Of a stretch of 64,000 nucleotides of DNA, positions 57,586 through 64,000 are shown one piece after another. Every line of letters begins with the position of its first letter. Position 1 is the stretch's first letter. Origin of the DNA: Rugalucina vietnamica (taxonomy: Eukaryota; Mollusca; Bivalvia; Lucinida; Lucinidae); the NCBI GenBank assembly GCA_964017185.1, contig OZ024874.1, positions 20,878,457 through 20,942,456 on the forward strand, written 5' to 3'. The translations under genes and the position numbers were made by a program. The notes under the pieces were generated by a model. That model searched no databases. It was not told the DNA's origin and saw nothing but the letters and a program-made list of their open reading frames with translations.

Positions 57586-58395
57586 CATTCAAATGCAAAG
57601 GCAACCTAAGTTGACCTTGCTGTAAAATAGGTAAAGGTCATTCCAGGGTCACAACTTTGAAGAGCTTCATTCCCTGATGCTTCATGCCAAGTTTCAAAAT
57701 CATAGGCCTCTTGTTTCTGAAGAAGAAGATTTTTAAATGTCTTTGCCATTTATAGCCATGGCGGCCATCTTGTGCATGTGACCATGACCGATTATATACA
57801 CTTTAGTTCCCTCTTCATAACCATGCTCCACATAAAGTATTTCTTTAATTGGCCAAGCGGTTTCAGAGAAGATGTTTGAATACTATGGCCATATACATGT
57901 ATATAGGCCCGGGGCAGGGGCAAACCACCCCCTGGGGACAATTTTTGTTTCCATACACATAAATCTTCTGTCCATTTGCATACGCACAGTAAGTTTATCC
58001 CCATATAATTACATTTTGTTATTTTTCCCATTTAAATGCATGGGCGACCTAAGGTGGCCTTGCCGTAAAATATGACAAGATCATCCCAGGGTCATGATTT
58101 ATACAAACTTTGTAGAGCTCTTCTCCCTGATGCTTCATGCCAAGTTTCAAAATCATAGGCCTTGTGGTTCTGAAGAAGATTTTTAGAATATTAACCATAT
58201 ATGGGCATGGCGGCCATCTTCGTCATGTGACCTAGCCCATTTATACAGACTTTCGTTCCCCCATTCCTAAGGATGCTCCACATGAAGTTTGGCTTTGATT
58301 GTCCCAGGAGAAGATGTTTGAAAAGTGTGAACAACGATAACGACGGACGGCGGAGCATGGGTATACTATAAGCTAACCCGAGAGACTTCGGCTCA
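57586..58395 (+). repeat. Two tandem copies of a mollusc-type interspersed repeat
   Basis: Shared blocks in order: AAATGCA...GACCTTGC, CCAGGGTCA, TTCATGCCAAGTTTCAAAAT, CATGGCGGCCATCTT, and GATGCTCCACATGAAG. The second copy ends ACGGACGGCGG...GCTCAGATGAGCTAAAA. The spacing is about 440 bp. Further copies lie at 59100-59340 (end portion, reverse) and 59640-59990. The GGTGAGCTAAAA-type ending is familiar from bivalve sequence; the family name is not known to me. Confidence 0.7.
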
Positions 58396-58693
58396 GATGA
58401 GCTAAAATGGAATCAATACCTATGAAAGAACCTACTAGTCAAAACAAGACCAACTGTATCTACCCCTTCACAGAGCCGCTAACTTTTCTAATCAACACAA
58501 CTTATACTTGATAATTACCATAATAAGACCATCGCGTTGTTTGAAAACAAACAACAAAAACGCACCCTACATATGACAAATGATGATTTTATGCAAACAT
58601 CTTCTAGCGGTATAAACGCACCTGTCGACATTGTGTACCATTATATACAATAAGAGCAATGTGTATGTATTATGTTCAGAACACTGGTCCACT

Positions 58694-58707
58694 CGTCTCT
58701 CTTTCTG

Positions 58708-58748
<41 letters not shown>
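58694..58748 (+). repeat. (CT)n microsatellite
   Basis: CT run with a few interruptions at its left end. Confidence 0.97.
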
Positions 58749-58755
<7 letters not shown>

Positions 58756-58844
58756 ATTCATTCATGCATCCATTTTCTCGGATCTGCTCCCCCCTCTGTC
58801 CCTGGGACCCTGTCTACCATGATATAAATTTACATTATATGTAT

Positions 58845-58990
58845 AGGTTTACGTAAACAATGGCATTTTAAGACTACAAAATACGTCGATATCTCCACGG
58901 CAGGTCTACAACAAGAAATCCAGGAAGCATTTCAGATACTCATTAGCAGGAAACAAGAAATATCTTTAAAAAAGATAATCGGCGTGCTTT
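58845..58990 (+). repeat. Short duplicated segment
   Basis: It matches 60740-60860 (AATACGTCGATATCTCCACG, AGAAATCCAGGAAGCATTTC) with few differences. Confidence 0.8.
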
Positions 58991-59639
58991 AAATGGATGT
59001 GGGTTATAATATGTTCTGCGTTTTGACTCGAACATAATAAATTGTGTGGTCACAGCTTTTAGGCTGAACTAAAACATTTTAAAACACTACATGTAATAGA
59101 CAACCTTACTGGAAAATAGTTTAGTTTGTTTTGGTTTAACGTCCTGTTCAACAATTTTGAGTCCTCTTTCTGAGAATGCTTCACATGAAGTTTGATTTTG
59201 ATTAGTTCTGTGGGTTATTAGTGTAAGAACTTTACAATTGTGAATGAAGACAATACATGTAGATGCCACAGCATGGTTTGCTAAAAACTCACCTGGTGAA
59301 CTTTCGGCTCTGGTGAGCTTAAAATGTCGAAACATTGCTAGACTATAAGCTTAGCTTGGCAGCTCAACACATGTGCTTATGACTGGAGATATGTGATGGA
59401 GCTGAGCTATCATAAATTAAAATTAAACGTATTACCAAAATGTAGCAAAGTAGCTACCAGAAGTGAGTGTCCTAACAATAGTTAACTGCTTTGTGTTCAA
59501 ATTGTTCTTGAATAAAAATTAAAACTCAGTTTCTTTAAGAGGAGCGAAAATATTATTGAGAAATTGTGTGGGTCATACAGCGTTTTCGGCTATTAAAGCT
59601 TCACCAGTGTCTGACCCTATAACTCTTTTGATGTTTCCC

Positions 59640-59990
59640 CCATTTTATTACATGTAACCAATTTTCCCTATTCAAATGCACTGGCTAGCCAAGTTGACCT
59701 TGCCATAAAATATGTCAAGTTAATTCATCCCAGGGTCATGATTTGTATACACAATGTGGACCGCCAGTGCTACATGCCAAGTTTGAAGATCCTAGGCTTT
59801 CGGGTCCTGGAGAAGATAATTTTTAAGGTTTTTACCTATGGTCATGGCGGCCATCTTGGACATGTGACCTGGATTATTAATATACACATTGCTTCCAACT
59901 TCCTAAGGATACTCCACATAAAGTTTGGCTTTGATCTGCTAAGTGGTTTCAGAAGTTAAATTGTATTCCGAACGATGGGATGACCTAGGT
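59640..59990 (+). repeat. Third copy of the mollusc-type interspersed repeat
   Basis: It has the same blocks as 57586-58395, including CATGGCGGCCATCTTGGACA and ACTCCACATAAAGTTTGGCT. The ACGGACGG end is absent. Confidence 0.68.
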
Positions 59991-60314
59991 CAGGGACTCA
60001 CATAGATATGCTCTATGCTTATAGGTCACTGTCACAGTGCCAGTACATTTTACTCATTTCTACTTCTATTCACCCCTGTTTTTGCTGCAGAACATCCACT
60101 GGTGATTTCTATATATTCCAATCACACTAAGCTATCCTAACCACCATGGGAAGTCAATTTTGCTATTCTAAGGTGAAATTTATCATTTACAAACTATAAA
60201 TTTGTCTCTAGAAGTACATTTTATGCAGATAAAATACAGTTAAAGCACTCAAAGCTACATGTACGGTATAATGTCCATTCCGGAATTATGTCCATTCCGG
60301 TAAAGGAACGCACC

Positions 60315-60544
60315 TATGGTGTACCAGCCGGGTCAAAAAAATTTATTTATCGTCGGACGAAAAATTATATTCGTCGGACGAAAAATAATATTCGTGGGAC
60401 GATATTTATTTTTCGTCCGATGATAATTAATTATCGTGGGACGAAAAAAAAAATATCGTCGGACGCATATTTATTTTTCGTCCGACGATAATTAATATTC
60501 GTCCGACGATAATTAAATACTTTTGACCCAGCTAGTACACCATA
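60315..60544. mobile_element. MITE with eight palindromic sites phased at 21-22 bp
   Basis: The terminal inverted repeat TATGGTGTACCAGCCGGGTC is matched inverted at 60525-60544 with few mismatches. The element is flanked on both sides by CGCACC (60309-60314 and 60545-60550), a possible 6 bp target duplication. A TA dinucleotide reading (TA inside the CACC-TA-TGGTG context) is the alternative. Inside, the 9 bp motif CGTCGGACG or its variants starts at 60351, 60372, 60393, 60414, 60435, 60457, 60479 and 60500, separated by 12-13 bp A/T spacers. Confidence 0.88.
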
Positions 60545-61149
60545 CGCACCACCTAAAAAAGTCGATCTCGTCTAAATCTCGCGGCTCGTCTAAATCTTGC
60601 GACTAATTTACATATGGCCCATAATTTGTCCAATGAAATAGTGCCAATGAAATTAGGTCAATACTTAGCTTAGACGGCTCACGCCGAAAAAAAAACTGAT
60701 CAGTGTACCCTCACGACGGTTTTACGTAGTATACTGTACATATGTTTACGTAAAAATGGCATTTATAAAAGACTATAAAATACGTCGATATCTCCACGGC
60801 AGGTCTACGACAAGAAATCCAGGAAGCATTTCAGATACTCACTAGCAGGAAAAATACCGATAATTGTACCCAGTGTCTTTTGTAACTACATAGAAATACA
60901 AATATTTTAGACGTTTTCGTATCCGCATCGTCTGATCGAAGCTATTTAGATGTCCAAACGGTTTCATGATAAAAAAATATGCCTATATGTAATTTACTTT
61001 GAAATTAAAAGCTGTAAATCTGGCAAATATTATGAAACGTTTGACAATTTGCTCCATACAGGGATTGTGGGTAAACGTTAGAACCTATGTACACCCAATT
61101 AAATTCAGTAAACTGAACATATAAATGCGGGGTGTAATGAGTTATACAC

Positions 61150-62300
61150 TCCTTGAAGTCTCAAATTGGCATCCATTCACTATGTAACTATTTTGTCTAG
61201 ATTCTAACTCGCTGTTTTAGCCGTACGGTTCCTGCTAACGAACAAGCTGCGTCGCAGCAGAAAACAAGCAAATTGTGGGACTGAGCAAAAGAGGCTAAAA
61301 TGAATAATTTAGGTACTTTAAAACATGCGTAATGTTTTGACGTCACTGGTTGTATAATTTTGAGTCACTAGTCACCATCCCCAGATAGTACTTTAAACAT
61401 GATATTTAACAGCAACAGAATATTTTCCGCATCGCTAATTGATGTCGTCAGCGACAGACCAAAGGACAGATCATTATACAACAATGTAAGTCCCTTTTCC
61501 TCCGGGTACTTGGGATGGGCTACGTTATTTCGTTGCAAAATTTTGCATATTGGCATAATTTGGTAAGTTTAACAAATATTTGCGTTTAGAGATACATAAA
61601 TCTGCCATCAAATATTAGCATAATCAGTAATATATACACATGGAGAAAAGTTAAGGAACACCTAAAATAATTTAATATAATTTCCTCTTTGAGCAATCAT
61701 CACTTTCCAGTTTTGATAAATGATAATTATGCACCGTTTTACAGCCATGATAAGGTCACAAAGATACATGGCTACATAAGATCCTGCATGGTTTATGTGT
61801 TATGGTGAGGTTTATTCAAATCGGTGTTATTGCTCACGGACGATATGGATAATTCCGACCATTATGTGCTCATTGTATATTCCTATAATGGCACTAGCTC
61901 CAAAAATCTAATTCTTAAACTACCGCCAATTTTGTGTCTCATAGGCCCATACTTGTAAATCAATGATTTTTAACTGAAATTTAGCTTTTGAATGCATTCA
62001 GCCTATAGGCAATTATATATGGTAATCTGCAATTCCTGGTTAGCATTTTTACTTCACATTGGTCGATATTTCGGATATAGTCAAAAGTATTTTTACATTT
62101 TTATTCCAAATGAAGAACAACACATTCAAAATCTTGTGTTCCCTAACTTTTTCCATGTGTATATATACCATTGTAAATTCGGCAATCTAAAGGCATATAT
62201 TAGGTAATAGTCCAGCAGGAAATCAGTTTGACCTTGCAATGAGGTATAAAGTGTTTTTCTTTGCTGATTCTTAGAGGTTAGACCTTGTCTTTGAAGAATC
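61150..62300. other. Interval with no supported gene
   Basis: AT-rich unique-looking DNA. The frames at 61368-61556 and 61992-62207 have no recognisable features. Confidence 0.5.
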
Positions 62301-62715
62301 CAACTGATGACATCTTGTCATCATTGGGGAATTTGAGAAAATCAAGATGGCGTCCAAGGTGTCCACCACATAATGAAAATGTACATACTGTCAAATATTT
62401 TATCCCCAAATTAATGGAAAGATGCATTTATTTCCTCTGAATATTACTATTATCAACATATCTGACTCATGCTGTTGTTTTAAAACTTTCCTAGTTAAGA
62501 TGGCATCAAAGATGGCCGCCAAAACTTGAAAAAACATGGACTTTTGTGCTGTGTACAGTTTTGACCATGAACATCAGACTAATAATAAGTTGTTCACTCC
62601 AATTATTGTTGGTATCAATGTATCTAGCTGCAGCTATTTTTTCTGGACTCATGCATCAGTACTGGTGTCCAAGATGGCTACCAGAATAGAGATATGAATT
62701 TCAAGATGGCATCCC

Positions 62716-63609
62716 ACATGTCTACATGATAACAATTCTTGCGGTATTACTATAGGATATGACCTAAATGGCATTTTAATGAAAATCATCAAGTGAGAAT
62801 AATTTGCTGTATGTCTGTCATTTGGAAGGATGTCATTTCCAAAATATTTAAGATGGTGTCAATGATGGCCACCAGATTATGTTTTCAAATTGGAATGCTA
62901 TGGAGATGTAAAATTGACATGATATGAATTTCAAGATGGCATCCCACATGTCTACATGATAACAATTCTTGCGGTATTACTATAGGATATGACCTAAATG
63001 GCATTTTAATGAAAATCATCAAGTGAGAATAATTTGCTGTATGTCTGTCATTTGGAAGGATGTCATTTCCAAAATATTTAAGATGGTGTCAATGATGGCC
63101 ACCAGATTATGTTTTCAAATTGGAATGCTATGGAGATGTAAAATTGACTTAAAATGTTGCATACATGTCTACATGATAACAATTCTTGCGGTATTACTAT
63201 AGGATATGACCTAAATGGCATTTTAATGAAAATCATCAAGTGAGAATAATTTGCTGTATGTCTGTCATTTGGAAGGATGTCATTTCCAAAATATTTAAGA
63301 TGGTGTCAATGATGGCCACCAGATTATGTTTTCAAATTGGAATGCTATGGAGATGTAAAATTGACATGATATGAATTTCAAGATGGCATCCCACATGTCT
63401 ACATGATAACAATTCTTGCGGTATTACTATAGGATATGACCTAAATGGCATTTTAATGAAAATCATCAAGTGAGAATAATTTGCTGTATGTCTGTCATTT
63501 GGAAGGATGTCATTTCCAAAATATTTAAGATGGTGTCAATGATGGCCACCAGATTATGTTTTCAAATTGGAATGCTATGGAGATGTAAAATTGACTTAAA
63601 ATGTTGCAT
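62716..63609 (+). repeat. Higher-order tandem repeat, 2 x 447 bp (230 + 217 bp subunits)
   Basis: The start ACATGTCTACATGATAACAA recurs at 62716, 62946, 63163 and 63393, giving periods of 230, 217, 230 and then 217 to the end. Odd subunits end in GACATGATATGAATTTCAAG..., even ones in GACTTAAAATGTTGCATAC. The two dimers look identical by eye. Diverged AAGATGGC-containing sequence at 62340-62715 appears to be older related material. Confidence 0.93.
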
Positions 63610-64000
63610 ACACCAATGTTACTATTCTAGTATGATTTAAAATGACATTAATAATATCGGTTTTACAAATCTGATTAATATATGACAACAACGTAACCGG
63701 TACAGATGAAATATAGAGTTCAGTAGCAATTCCTGTACAGAGGTTAAAATGTATCAAAATTAAGACACTGTACATTATGAGTTAAGAATGAGGTAAGGAT
63801 AGAAGGCGAATAAAACTATGTATTCCAGAAATTGAATTAAACTCCAAGCCCGGACACCAGGCGTGAAGGATAGGGCATCACACGTCAGTGTGATTTTTGC
63901 TTGACCATATCACTGGTGGGATCAACACTAAGAACGTATTTTTGATGTGCAAGTTATGGTTGTTGAAGATTTTTTGTTCAATTTTTGCACCATTTTCGAA
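63610..64000. other. Terminal interval with no recognisable gene
   Basis: It contains GGCGTGAAGGATAGGGCATC with no clear frame. Nothing further is seen. Confidence 0.5.

Noticed and set aside
57872-58075. Short frames in the CATGGCGGCCATCTT repeat
   Set aside because: They lie in a dispersed non-coding repeat; the frame is not preserved between its copies.
60351-60508. Regular short repeats considered as a CRISPR array
   Set aside because: The motif is only 9 bp, spacers are 12-13 bp of A/T, the array lies inside inverted repeats, and the DNA is eukaryotic.

Overview
This is eukaryotic, AT-rich, intron-poor DNA packed with mobile elements and segmental duplications. The element types seen together point to a mollusc, most likely a bivalve. 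They are tRNA-derived SINEs, a PHD-finger CR1/L2-like LINE with a 2A-like motif, a Gmr1-type Ty3/Gypsy element, a BEL/Pao element and many foldback MITEs. That assignment is inference. No rRNA, intact tRNA, CRISPR or operon structure is visible.

Host coding content is sparse. The only convincing host genes are two single-exon paralogues on the + strand (27526-27975 and 53488-53937). Each encodes 149 aa with a PH-like fold. They are about 93% identical in protein and share a TATA box, a CRE-like site and an ATTC-repeat 3' region. They sit in flanking sequence that has diverged far more than the coding part.

Layout. 1-12040: two colinear copies of a unit of about 4.6 kb (1-4690; about 4600-9790) and the start of a third. 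They are interspersed with dispersed repeat R1, the P1 and P2 foldback MITEs and a SINE. 12537-17014: a BEL/Pao retrotransposon with 183-186 bp LTRs, frameshifts and an in-frame RNase H-to-integrase deletion. 17464-18485: a 5'-truncated LINE, whose empty site can be read from paralogous units. 19547-23213: a near-complete CR1/L2-like LINE on the - strand (PHD ORF1, endonuclease-RT ORF2). 24024-25395: another 5'-truncated LINE. 26100-29300: PH-like gene copy A and its unit. 29304-31711: SINE, R1 fragments and two tRNA-like sequences. 32734-42688: a Gmr1-like Ty3/Gypsy element on the - strand, with integrase before reverse transcriptase. Its gag is split by a 634 bp TA-flanked MITE, and R1 replaces half of its integrase. 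43636-44625: an inverted-repeat element and a 93 bp palindrome. 45815-48311: a candidate DNA transposon loaded with SINE pieces and microsatellites. 48886-50842: two P1 MITEs. 51290-54600: PH-like gene copy B and its unit. 54624-60000: P2, R1 and a mollusc-type interspersed repeat. 60315-60544: a MITE containing eight palindromic sites spaced 21-22 bp apart. 62716-63609: a dimeric higher-order tandem repeat.

The retroelement reading frames are all broken or lack catalytic residues, except the LINE ORF2 at 19726-22629, which is open for 967 codons. The region behaves as a duplicated gene-cluster neighbourhood that has repeatedly absorbed transposons. Comparing duplicated units with and without an insertion gives direct evidence for several insertions.
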